A stretch of DNA of 64,000 nucleotides from Agromyces albus. GTDB taxonomy: Bacteria; Actinomycetota; Actinomycetes; Actinomycetales; Microbacteriaceae. Both the position numbers and the translations under genes were made by a program. This document shows positions 8,369-16,328 of this stretch, one piece after another. The DNA lies in the NCBI RefSeq assembly GCF_030815405.1, contig NZ_JAUSWX010000001.1, forward strand, positions 372,001 to 436,000. The letters run 5' to 3'. Numbering within the stretch: the first letter of the stretch is position 1; the number at the start of each line of letters is the position of its first letter. A model generated the notes under the pieces. The model worked only from the letters and a program-made list of their open reading frames with translations. It was not told where the DNA came from and did no database searches.

Positions 8369-11338
8369 TCAGCCGCAGTGAGCGGCCGGGGTGCTGAACG
8401 AACCCTCGAAGGCGCTGCCGTCGGCAGTGCTGCCCGTCAGCGTGAGCGAGCCCGCGGCGATCGACGCCGCGCGTGTCGCGAACGCGGCCGAGGCGGAGGC
8501 ACCGGCGGCGATCGAGACGCTCTTGCCGCCGTACGGGGTCTGGATCGCGACCGCCGCGCGCAGGTCGTCGGCGTTGTGCACGGTGACGACGAGCTGCACC
8601 TTGCCTGCGACGCACCGGGTCGTCGCCGTGGCGTCGAGCTCGAGGTCGCCGTGCAATTCGACGGGCTCCGAGGCGGACGTGGCGACGAGCGCATCACGGT
8701 GGCCGTCGTAGGTCGCGGTGACCGACACGACCCCGGCGGGAGCGGTGACGGTCGCCGTGCCGTTCTGCAGCGGCACGGTGGTGCTCCAGTCGCCGCCCGA
8801 GAACGTCACCGTTCCGGCGATGTCACCGGCGTCGGCGGCGGCCACTTCGGCCGTGACGTCGCGGCCGTCGGCGGTCAGCTGCGTGGTCGACGCGACGGCA
8901 GTGATTCCGGTCCAGTCGTGCATGGCGGTGAGCACCGTCTGCGGCACGCTGACGAACGCGCCGTGCCGCGGGCTCGCCGGCAGTCCGCCGACCGGGCGCA
9001 CGTTCCAGTTCGAGCGCTGCGAGATGCGGTCGCTCTGCGAGCTCGAGGCGATTTCGGCGCCGGTCGTCGCGAAGGCGCGGTAGCCGCCGGCACCGTAGTT
9101 GTCGACGAGGAAGACGTAGCCGTCGCCCGAGGTGTTGTTCGGGTCGCCCTCGTTGAGCTTCACGATCTCGGGTCCTTCTCCCGCCTGACCGGTCTCGAGG
9201 CTCGTCATGTGGGTGTCGGTGAGCTGCCACGTCGTGGCGGGGTCGGCGCTCCAGCTCGACGAGGTCGTCGGGGCGGTGAGCACCTTCGAGCGCTCGAGGA
9301 AGATGTCCTTGCCGGCCTCGAGCGTGCCTGCTGCACCGCCCTCCTCGTTCTTCGTGAAGCGGTAGTAGTAGTCGTCAATCTTGGTGACCGTCGAGTCGAT
9401 GCGGGCGTACCCCGTGTCCTGCCACGTCGCGGGCGGCGAGGTGAAGGTTCTGAAGTCGCGCGTGAGCACCGAGAACATGCGGGCGTAGAGCTTGTCGGTG
9501 TTGGTGTGCGAGGCATCCGAGTAGAGACGCGATGCGAAGAACACGACGTACGACTGCAGTTCGTCATCCCAGTACGCCTCGGGCGCCCAGGTCATGCCGG
9601 CCTCGGGCTGGTTGATCGTGATGCCGGTGTCGATGCCGTTCGTGCGGGTCCAGTGCACGAGGTCGACCGACTCCCAGACCTCGATCTTCAGGCTGCCCGC
9701 GGATTGGGCCGGACCCCAGCCCGTGCCGCAGCCGATGCAGAGGTCGGTGGCGACCATGTAGTACTTGTCGCCGTCGTGCGATCGCAGGATGTACGGGTCG
9801 CGCAGGCCCTTGGTGTCGGTCGTCGAGGTGATCACCGCTGCGCCGCCATTGACGGGCGAGAAGGTGAAGAAGTCGTTGCCCGACGTCGCGGCCTGGTAGA
9901 TCTTCTCGTCGCTGTCGGACTTGAAGTAGGCGGCGGCATACCCGGCGTCGGGGGCCGAGCGCGCGTGCTCGGCGACAGCGACGGTGAACGTCTTCTCGAC
10001 CGTCGACTGGCCGAGTACCGCATGCGCGGTGAGCGTGACCTCGCGGTCGCCGGCACCGTAGGCGGGTCGGTCGACGAGGCCGCCGCCCTCGAACGGGTCG
10101 GGGGCGCCGACCGCGGGAGCGGTGTAGCCGGTGTCGGTCGGCGTGACCAACGCGGGGTCGGAGGACGTCCACGTAATGGTCGCGCCGTTGACCGATCCCG
10201 TCGTGATGAGCGGCAGGTTCTCGGTCGTGCGGGCTGCGAGCGAGATCGCCTCGAGGTCGGCCGACGCCGAGGCGGCGAGCACGGTGAGGTCGAAGGCGAT
10301 CGTGGTGCCGAGCGAGGTCGTGGCCGTGACGGTCACGGGGGTGTCGGTGGTGACGGTGCGCGAGACGACGCCGGTGTTCGAGATCACCGACGTCTCGCTC
10401 GAGGCCCAGCTCAGCGTGACGCCGTTGACGGATGCCGGCAGGGAGAGGTTCTGCGAGACGGCATCGGCCGAGGGATTTGCGGCGAGCACGGTCGGCAGCA
10501 GGTCGGTGCGCAGCAGCGCATCGGTCGACGCCGACTTCGCCGCAGCGGTGGGCATGCTCTCCGAGACCTGCGTCTGGCTCAGGGCGACGTCCCAGAACTT
10601 CACGTCGGTGACGTCCGCCTGCAGCAGCGGGTCGGGGGCGTAGAGCGAGCGGCCGAGGTAGCCGAGCGTCGTGCCGGCCGGCACGATCGAGCTCATGGCG
10701 TAGGAGTGGGTGACCGTCGAGGCCTGCGCGCCGTCGCGGTAGAGCGTCAGGGTGTTGCCGCTGCCAACGAGGGTCAGTGTGGTGAAGCCCGGGTTGAGGC
10801 CGCCACCGTTCGGCAGGCGCACCTCGCCGTTGCTCGTGCCGGTCTTCACCCTGATTCCCGAGAGCATCGCGTTGCTGTATGCGGACTCGCTCGAGCGCGG
10901 GTTGACGAACACGTGGTTGCCGAGGGCAGTGGTGTTCCAGGCGCCGACGCCGTCGCCGATCACCCAGCCGAACTGGTTGGCAGCGGTCTGGCTCGAGACC
11001 GTGTACTCGACCGTGAAGTCGTTGTCGGCTGCGGTCACGAGACCCTTGGGCAGCGCGGCATAGCCGTTCTTCTTGAACCGGAGCACGGCGTCGCCGCCGG
11101 CATCGGCGAACGAGGCGTCGGTGAGGCCGCTGAGTGTGGCGTTGCGACCGTTGCCCGAGATGTCGAGCAGTGCGCCGCCCGCGTGCGACATGTCGTAGTG
11201 GGCGGTGACTGGGGGCAGCTCGGCGGCGGATGCGGGCAGCGGTGCGGTCGCGCAGAAGCCGGTGACCACGGCGCCGGCGAGGCCCGCGGCGAGCAATCGT
11301 CGCGCACGAGATCGGGGGAGGGCGGCAGACGGGCGCAT
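8369..11338 (-). CDS. Large secreted GH43 enzyme, divergent from a second GH43 gene
   Basis: The start is placed at the ATG at 11336-11338, five bases after AAGGAG. The product has 989 residues: signal peptide (MRPSAALPRSRARR start, cleavage near ASA), LamG fold (about 45-240), two atrophied Ig domains (255-460), GH43 domain (460-790), an Ig-like segment (800-890) and the RCVAGK module (895-989, ending AAHCG). Catalytic candidates are the Asp of LRDPYIL, the Asp of RIDSTV and the Glu of GEGPEIV. The architecture is nearly the same as the next GH43 gene downstream, so these look like paralogues with divided substrate preference. Operator-like palindromes upstream imply sugar induction through a LacI regulator. 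Confidence 0.86.
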   Translation of the reverse strand: MRPSAALPRSRARRLLAAGLAGAVVTGFCATAPLPASAAELPPVTAHYDMSHAGGALLDISGNGRNATLSGLTDASFADAGGDAVLRFKKNGYAALPKGLVTAADNDFTVEYTVSSQTAANQFGWVIGDGVGAWNTTALGNHVFVNPRSSESAYSNAMLSGIRVKTGTSNGEVRLPNGGGLNPGFTTLTLVGSGNTLTLYRDGAQASTVTHSYAMSSIVPAGTTLGYLGRSLYAPDPLLQADVTDVKFWDVALSQTQVSESMPTAAAKSASTDALLRTDLLPTVLAANPSADAVSQNLSLPASVNGVTLSWASSETSVISNTGVVSRTVTTDTPVTVTATTSLGTTIAFDLTVLAASASADLEAISLAARTTENLPLITTGSVNGATITWTSSDPALVTPTDTGYTAPAVGAPDPFEGGGLVDRPAYGAGDREVTLTAHAVLGQSTVEKTFTVAVAEHARSAPDAGYAAAYFKSDSDEKIYQAATSGNDFFTFSPVNGGAAVITSTTDTKGLRDPYILRSHDGDKYYMVATDLCIGCGTGWGPAQSAGSLKIEVWESVDLVHWTRTNGIDTGITINQPEAGMTWAPEAYWDDELQSYVVFFASRLYSDASHTNTDKLYARMFSVLTRDFRTFTSPPATWQDTGYARIDSTVTKIDDYYYRFTKNEEGGAAGTLEAGKDIFLERSKVLTAPTTSSSWSADPATTWQLTDTHMTSLETGQAGEGPEIVKLNEGDPNNTSGDGYVFLVDNYGAGGYRAFATTGAEIASSSQSDRISQRSNWNVRPVGGLPASPRHGAFVSVPQTVLTAMHDWTGITAVASTTQLTADGRDVTAEVAAADAGDIAGTVTFSGGDWSTTVPLQNGTATVTAPAGVVSVTATYDGHRDALVATSASEPVELHGDLELDATATTRCVAGKVQLVVTVHNADDLRAAVAIQTPYGGKSVSIAAGASASAAFATRAASIAAGSLTLTGSTADGSAFEGSFSTPAAHCG

Positions 11339-11395
11339 GGGTCTCCTTGCAGTCGCCATTGACGGAGGGGCCCGACGATGATCGGCGGGAGCTCG

Positions 11396-11413
11396 AATGT
11401 TACCGGACACATT
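11396..11413. promoter_or_regulatory. LacI-type operator, site 1
   Basis: AATGTTACCGGACACATT is an imperfect palindrome centred on CCGG. It fits the TGTTnCCGGnAACA pattern seen again at 11497, 22397 and 22432. It lies about 60 bases upstream of the minus-strand GH43 start, where a repressor would block that promoter. Confidence 0.65.
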
Positions 11414-11496
11414 GCCGCAAAACCAAGGATCGCAGACGAACTGACCGTGTGCCGAAATCTTCTGGCGACACTTCGTGACTCTGTGCTACGGTCTGG

Positions 11497-11510
11497 CGTT
11501 ACCGGTAACA
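11497..11510. promoter_or_regulatory. LacI-type operator, site 2
   Basis: It contains the perfect 12-bp palindrome GTTACCGGTAAC (11498-11509) between the divergent GH43 genes, 55 bases before the plus-strand start at 11565. A palindrome centred on CG with flanking GTTA/TAAC halves is typical of LacI-family operators. The regulator is probably one of the two LacI genes in this locus. Confidence 0.75.
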
Positions 11511-11564
11511 AGGCTACGTCACCGGTTCGCCCGCCACCGAAGTCGTAGGCTCGAGGAGCTGTCA

Positions 11565-14234
11565 ATGTCGACGCATGCCGCCACCGTTCGCGTGTTCCGC
11601 GCCACTGCAATCGCCGTCGGCGCCGCTCTCTTGGCGGCCGCCACCGCCGCCGGTCCACTCGTTCCATCCGCGGCCAACGCCGTGCCCGCGGATGCCCCTC
11701 GCGACGGCCTGCTTGCCGAATACCTCTTCACCCAGACGACCGGTAGCACGGTGGCGAACACGGCCGGCGGCTCGCTCGGGCCGGCCACGGTCGTCAACGG
11801 CAGCGACGCCCTCTGGACCGGATCGTCACTCGTGCTCGCCGGCGGTGCGAAGGGCGGCGCCGGCGACTGGGTGCGGCTGCCCGACAGTCTGCTCGCCGGC
11901 GAGGAATCGGCGACGATCACGGTGGAGACGAAGTTCGATCCGTCGATGGCATCCGCTTGGCACTTCCTCTGGAACATCGGTAGCGAGGACACCTCGGCGT
12001 ACTGGTTCGCCTCGCTGAAGGACACCGCGCGCACCGCGATCACCACCGGCGGCGGTGGCGCAGAGGTGAACGCGCGCGGCCTCGCGCCGCTCACCCCCGG
12101 CCGCTGGTACAGCGTGACCAGCGTGATCGACGGCGCCGCCGACATCATCACCTTCTACGTCGACGGCGTGCGCGCCGGCAGCACGTCCACGGCGCTCACG
12201 CCCGGCTCCATCGCCGCGCAGACCATGAACACCATCGGCCGTGCGCCGTACCCCGACCCGCTCTACAAGGGTGAGGTCGCCGCATTCCGGGTGTACGACA
12301 GGGCCTTGACCCCGGAAGAGGTCACCGAAGTGTCGATCGCAGACGCCGCACCGCACGCCGACGAGATGGCGCCCGCGGCGCAGGCCGCCGTCGACGCGCT
12401 CGCCCCGATCGAACTGGACGACGCGCATGTCACGCTGCCGGGGTCGACCTCTGCAGTAGTCACCTGGACGTCGTCGAGCCCAGACATCGTGATCGGCGCC
12501 GACGGTCGCTCGGCCACCGTGACGCAGCCGGAGGCCGGGTCCGTGGAGACCACCCTCACCGCGACCGCGACGGTGCGCGGAGTCCCTGCGACGAGAGAGA
12601 TTCCCGTGACCATCCGCCCCGCAGCGGCCCCGACAGACGACTACGGGTACCTCATGGTGCACTTCATCGAGGACGCTGCCGGCTATGCCGAGAAGATCTA
12701 CGTCGACATCTCGCGCGGCGACGACCCGGAGAAGTGGGACCCGCTCAACGGCGGTCGGCCGATCCTGGCTTCGCAGCTGGGGACGACCGGCGTGCGTGAT
12801 CCGTTCCTGACGCGCAATCCCGAGACCGGCCGGTACTACATCATCGCGACCGATCTTCGGGTGTTCGGCGGCGACGGCGGCCCCGCCTCGTGCAACACCT
12901 GGTGCCACTGGCAGACGCATGGCAGCACCGATCTCGTGGTCTGGGAGTCAGACGACCTGGTGAACTGGGGCGAGCCGCGAACGTTCGACACGGCGCTCAA
13001 CAGCAGCGGCACCAAGGTTGCCGACCTCGGCATGGCCTGGGCTCCCGAGGCCCTGTGGGTCGACGACTACTACCCGGACGGTCGTGGCGCGTTCGTCATG
13101 TACTGGTCGTCGAACGTGTACCAGGATGCCGCGCACACCGGGCCGAGCTACCAGCGCGTGCTCTGGGGCGCCACCACCGACTTCTCCCAGGAGACCTTTT
13201 CGTTCGGTGGCGACTTCGTGAACAGCGGCGCCAGCTCGATCGACACGACGATGATCCAGAACGACGGTACGACCTACCGCATCACGAAGGACAACGGCCT
13301 TGGCAAGGGCATCTACATGGAGTCCACCACGACCGAGCGGTGGTGGGAGCCGGACACCTCGTGGACGATCCTGCAGACGGAGATCGGCGCGGCGTGGACA
13401 GGCGGACACGCCGGCGGAGTTGAGGGACCGGCCGTATTCAAAAGCCACGACGACGAGAAGTGGTATCTGTACGTCGATGTGATCCCGAGCACCGGATACC
13501 GGCCCATGGTCACCACGGACCTCGACACCGGGTGGACTCAGCTGAACGACCCCACGTTCTCGATGGCTCCGCACACCAAGCACGGCGGCATCATCTCCCT
13601 GACCAAGGCGCAGTACGACACCGTGCGGTCGGCGGATGCCACGACCGCCGTGTCATCCGACCTCGGCTCGATCGAGATCGACGCCGGCAGTGAGCCGAGC
13701 GAACTCGACAGTGCGCTGCCGGCGACCACCGACGTCGTGCTCGCCTACGAGCGGGGCACCGCGTCGCGGCCGGTCGTGTGGAAGGAGGCATCCGTCGATC
13801 TCGACACCCCCGGCACCTACCCGATCACGGGAACGGTGAGCACGTACTCGGCCAACCTCGACACGTGGGTCGGGGCCGGCGGCTCGACCGCATGGAACGC
13901 ACCCGACCGGGCGCTCTCGAGCAGTGCGGCGATCACCGTGAACGCGACCGTGGTCGTGACCGCGCCGGAGGGCCCGTCGTTCACCGTGCTGGCCGACACC
14001 CGCTGCGTGGCGGGCAAGGTCGTGCTCGTCGCCAAGACCACGAACACCGGCGAGACGCCCGCCGGGATCGCGATCGACACCCCGTACGGCTCGAAGACGG
14101 TGCAACTCGATGCTGGCGCGGCCAAGAGCCTGACGTTCGCGTCTCGTCTCGCCTCCGTTCCGGCGGGCAGCATCGAGGCGACGTCTGCCGGCGGCACCCA
14201 GACGGCCGCGTTCGCGGCGCGTACCTGCAACTGA
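11565..14234 (+). CDS. Secreted GH43 enzyme with LamG, Ig-like and RCVAGK modules
   Basis: The start is the ATG at 11565, behind GAGGAG; earlier in-frame codons overlap the operator region and lack a ribosome-binding site. The 889-residue product has a signal peptide ending near ANA, a LamG fold (about 40-240), an atrophied Ig domain (255-345), a GH43 domain (350-680), a Big_4-like domain (690-790) and the RCVAGK module (800-889, ending RTCN). Catalytic candidates are the Asp of VRDPFL, the Asp of SIDTTM and the Glu of VEGPAVF. It heads the plus-strand half of the locus, and the surface-protein pair downstream is likely co-expressed. Confidence 0.86.
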   Translation: MSTHAATVRVFRATAIAVGAALLAAATAAGPLVPSAANAVPADAPRDGLLAEYLFTQTTGSTVANTAGGSLGPATVVNGSDALWTGSSLVLAGGAKGGAGDWVRLPDSLLAGEESATITVETKFDPSMASAWHFLWNIGSEDTSAYWFASLKDTARTAITTGGGGAEVNARGLAPLTPGRWYSVTSVIDGAADIITFYVDGVRAGSTSTALTPGSIAAQTMNTIGRAPYPDPLYKGEVAAFRVYDRALTPEEVTEVSIADAAPHADEMAPAAQAAVDALAPIELDDAHVTLPGSTSAVVTWTSSSPDIVIGADGRSATVTQPEAGSVETTLTATATVRGVPATREIPVTIRPAAAPTDDYGYLMVHFIEDAAGYAEKIYVDISRGDDPEKWDPLNGGRPILASQLGTTGVRDPFLTRNPETGRYYIIATDLRVFGGDGGPASCNTWCHWQTHGSTDLVVWESDDLVNWGEPRTFDTALNSSGTKVADLGMAWAPEALWVDDYYPDGRGAFVMYWSSNVYQDAAHTGPSYQRVLWGATTDFSQETFSFGGDFVNSGASSIDTTMIQNDGTTYRITKDNGLGKGIYMESTTTERWWEPDTSWTILQTEIGAAWTGGHAGGVEGPAVFKSHDDEKWYLYVDVIPSTGYRPMVTTDLDTGWTQLNDPTFSMAPHTKHGGIISLTKAQYDTVRSADATTAVSSDLGSIEIDAGSEPSELDSALPATTDVVLAYERGTASRPVVWKEASVDLDTPGTYPITGTVSTYSANLDTWVGAGGSTAWNAPDRALSSSAAITVNATVVVTAPEGPSFTVLADTRCVAGKVVLVAKTTNTGETPAGIAIDTPYGSKTVQLDAGAAKSLTFASRLASVPAGSIEATSAGGTQTAAFAARTCN

Positions 14235-14516
14235 CCGCGAACTGGAGCATGGAGAGATGACAGGAACGAGCGGGGTGATCGGTATGGGAGCACGATCGTC
14301 GCGTTCGACGACGCCCCGCCTCGAGGTGTCGCGGAGCCGTCTGCATCCTCACGATCTTCCCGCGGACCATGCGGGCGAGACCACGGCCCCCCGAAAGGCC
14401 GTGAGTGGCGAGGGAGCCGGCCCCGGTCGCGCTGTCGAGCCTGAAAACGAACGTGTCAGCATCCCGGCTGCACACCGATTCGGTCGGCCGACGCCGGCCG
14501 AGGAACTGGAGAAATC

Positions 14517-15146
14517 ATGATCAGCAAAGGTGCTGCAGCGCGCTGCGCTGCGGGTGTGCTCGGCGGGCTCATGCTCGTCGGAGTGGGAACGGCGGCGTTC
14601 GCCGCCTACCCCGACCCCGAAGGCAGCTCGGGCGTGGATGTGAAGGTCGACATCGCCGAGGTGCAGAACGGCGCACTGAGCCTGACGGTGGAGAACACCG
14701 AGACGGCACTGACCGAGACCGGCTCGACGGCGGAGTACCGCCAGTTCACCGGCGCCCTGCCGAACGTCACGGTCACCGACACGCGCACCGAGGTGCCCTC
14801 GGGCGTCTTCTGGTACGTGACGGGCCAGGCGAGCGACTTCGTGGGTGCGGCGGGTCAGCCGTCGATCACCCCCGACCACCTCGGCTGGTCGCCCGCGCTC
14901 GTGACCACCGGCAACGGCGAGGTCGCCGCGGGCGACGAGGTGAAGACGTCACTCGACGAGGCGCCGAACAACGTCGGCCTCACCGGCGAGGAACTGCTCG
15001 CCCTCTCGCTCGACTCCGCGAGCTCGACCGCGGCTTCCGGCCAGTGGACGGCCGGCGCCAACCTTGTGCTCAAGACCCCGGTCGATGTCGCCCCGGGTGG
15101 CTACACGTCGCTGCTGACGCTGTCGCTGTTCGAAGACGCGCTCTGA
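14517..15146 (+). CDS. Secreted WxL-like surface protein
   Basis: A 209-residue protein with a signal peptide (hydrophobic run to ~30, AAFAAYPDP cleavage region) and a single beta-rich domain. Segments such as FWYVTGQASDF and LGWSPAL resemble WxL-type surface domains, which bind peptidoglycan non-covalently in Firmicutes. GGAG precedes the ATG. The next gene encodes a DUF916 membrane protein, the usual partner of WxL proteins, which supports the call. It may help hold the GH43 enzymes or their products at the wall; that role is inference. The 280-base gap before it shows no other gene. Confidence 0.7.
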   Translation: MISKGAAARCAAGVLGGLMLVGVGTAAFAAYPDPEGSSGVDVKVDIAEVQNGALSLTVENTETALTETGSTAEYRQFTGALPNVTVTDTRTEVPSGVFWYVTGQASDFVGAAGQPSITPDHLGWSPALVTTGNGEVAAGDEVKTSLDEAPNNVGLTGEELLALSLDSASSTAASGQWTAGANLVLKTPVDVAPGGYTSLLTLSLFEDAL

Positions 15147-15243
15147 GCCGGCTCCCCCGGCGGTCGGGTCGGCGCGACATCGCCGGCCCGACCGCACCCC
15201 CGACCTCATTTCACTGACCGCATCTCTTCGACCAGGACTCGCC

Positions 15244-16287
15244 ATGAACACATCTCGTCTTCGAGCCGCGCTCGCCGCCCTCGCGACCGTCGCAGGTGCC
15301 GCCGCGCTGACCGTGACCGCGACCCCTGCTGTGGCCGACGAGGCCGCGGCGGTATCGTGGTCGGTCACGCCGGCCGATGCTTCGGGGCCCGACGGCCGAG
15401 TGGCCATCGAGCACGAGCTCGACGCAGGCGAGACTCTGGAAGACCACTTCGCGGTGCGCAATCTCGGCACTGAAGCGGTCACCTTCCGGGTCGCGGCCGC
15501 TGATGGCTTCTACACCCGCAGCGGGCGCTTCGACATGCTGCCGTCGGATCAGGAGTCGGTGGACGCCGGCACCTGGATCGCCCTGCCCGAGAGCGTCACG
15601 GTGGAACCCGGCGGCACCGTCGTCGTTCCCTTCACGATCTCGGTTCCCGAGAACGCGGAGCCCGGCGATCACGCCGCCGGCATCGCCGCCTCTGTGCTGT
15701 CGCTCAAGCAGGGCGAGGGTGCAGAGGTCGGGGTGGAGAGTCGCGTGGGGTTCCGCGTGATGACCCGCGTGACGGGCGAGCTCGCCCCGGCGTTCTCGGC
15801 TCAGAACGTGCGCACCGACTACCGCACCTCGTGGAATCCGCTCGAACCCGGACGCATCGACGTCTCCTTCGACGTGGTCAACGAGGGCAACACGCGTCTC
15901 GAGGTGGGCGGGGTGCTCGATCTCGCCGGGCAGCAGGTTCCGTTCCCTGATGAGAGCGCGGGCCGGCAGGAGATCCTGCCGGGGGAGCGTCACACCTTCT
16001 CGCTCGTTGTCGACCAGGTGTGGCCGCTGTTCGCCTTCCCGGGCGAGATCGCACTCGCACCATCCGTCACCACTGCCGACGGCCAGTCGACCGAGGTCGC
16101 GCCGGCGGCGACACCACTGTTCATCTGGGCGATTCCGTGGCCGCAACTGCTGGTGCTCGCCGGACTCGCCCTCATCGCCATGGCACTGCTCTGGCGCCGC
16201 AACCGCTCGACCCGTCGCATCGAAGAACTGGTCAGGCAGGCCCGCGAAGCAGGTCGTCGCGACGCCGTTCCCGAGCGCGCGGCATGA
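15244..16287 (+). CDS. DUF916 (WxL-interacting) membrane-anchored protein
   Basis: The 347-residue product has a signal peptide, an N-terminal DUF916/WxL-interacting domain (about 35-160, from WSVTPAD on), a second Ig-like domain (165-290) and one C-terminal transmembrane helix (about 293-315) followed by a basic cytoplasmic tail (WRRNRSTRRIEE). This is the architecture of the membrane partner of WxL proteins in Gram-positive surface complexes. It follows the WxL-like gene by about 100 bases and precedes another GH43 gene. It probably anchors a surface complex; no enzymatic motif is visible. Confidence 0.78.
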   Translation: MNTSRLRAALAALATVAGAAALTVTATPAVADEAAAVSWSVTPADASGPDGRVAIEHELDAGETLEDHFAVRNLGTEAVTFRVAAADGFYTRSGRFDMLPSDQESVDAGTWIALPESVTVEPGGTVVVPFTISVPENAEPGDHAAGIAASVLSLKQGEGAEVGVESRVGFRVMTRVTGELAPAFSAQNVRTDYRTSWNPLEPGRIDVSFDVVNEGNTRLEVGGVLDLAGQQVPFPDESAGRQEILPGERHTFSLVVDQVWPLFAFPGEIALAPSVTTADGQSTEVAPAATPLFIWAIPWPQLLVLAGLALIAMALLWRRNRSTRRIEELVRQAREAGRRDAVPERAA

Positions 16288-16297
16288 GCTGAGCTGT

Positions 16298-16312
16298 CAG
16301 TTCCCGGTTACG
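16298..16312. promoter_or_regulatory. Possible weak LacI operator
   Basis: CAGTTCCCGGTTACG matches the core of the local operator pattern (GTTnCCGGtnAC) but with poorer symmetry. It lies 17 bases before a GH43 start. It could give that gene its own control, or be chance. Confidence 0.35.
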
Positions 16313-16328
16313 TATCGAAGGAGAACGT

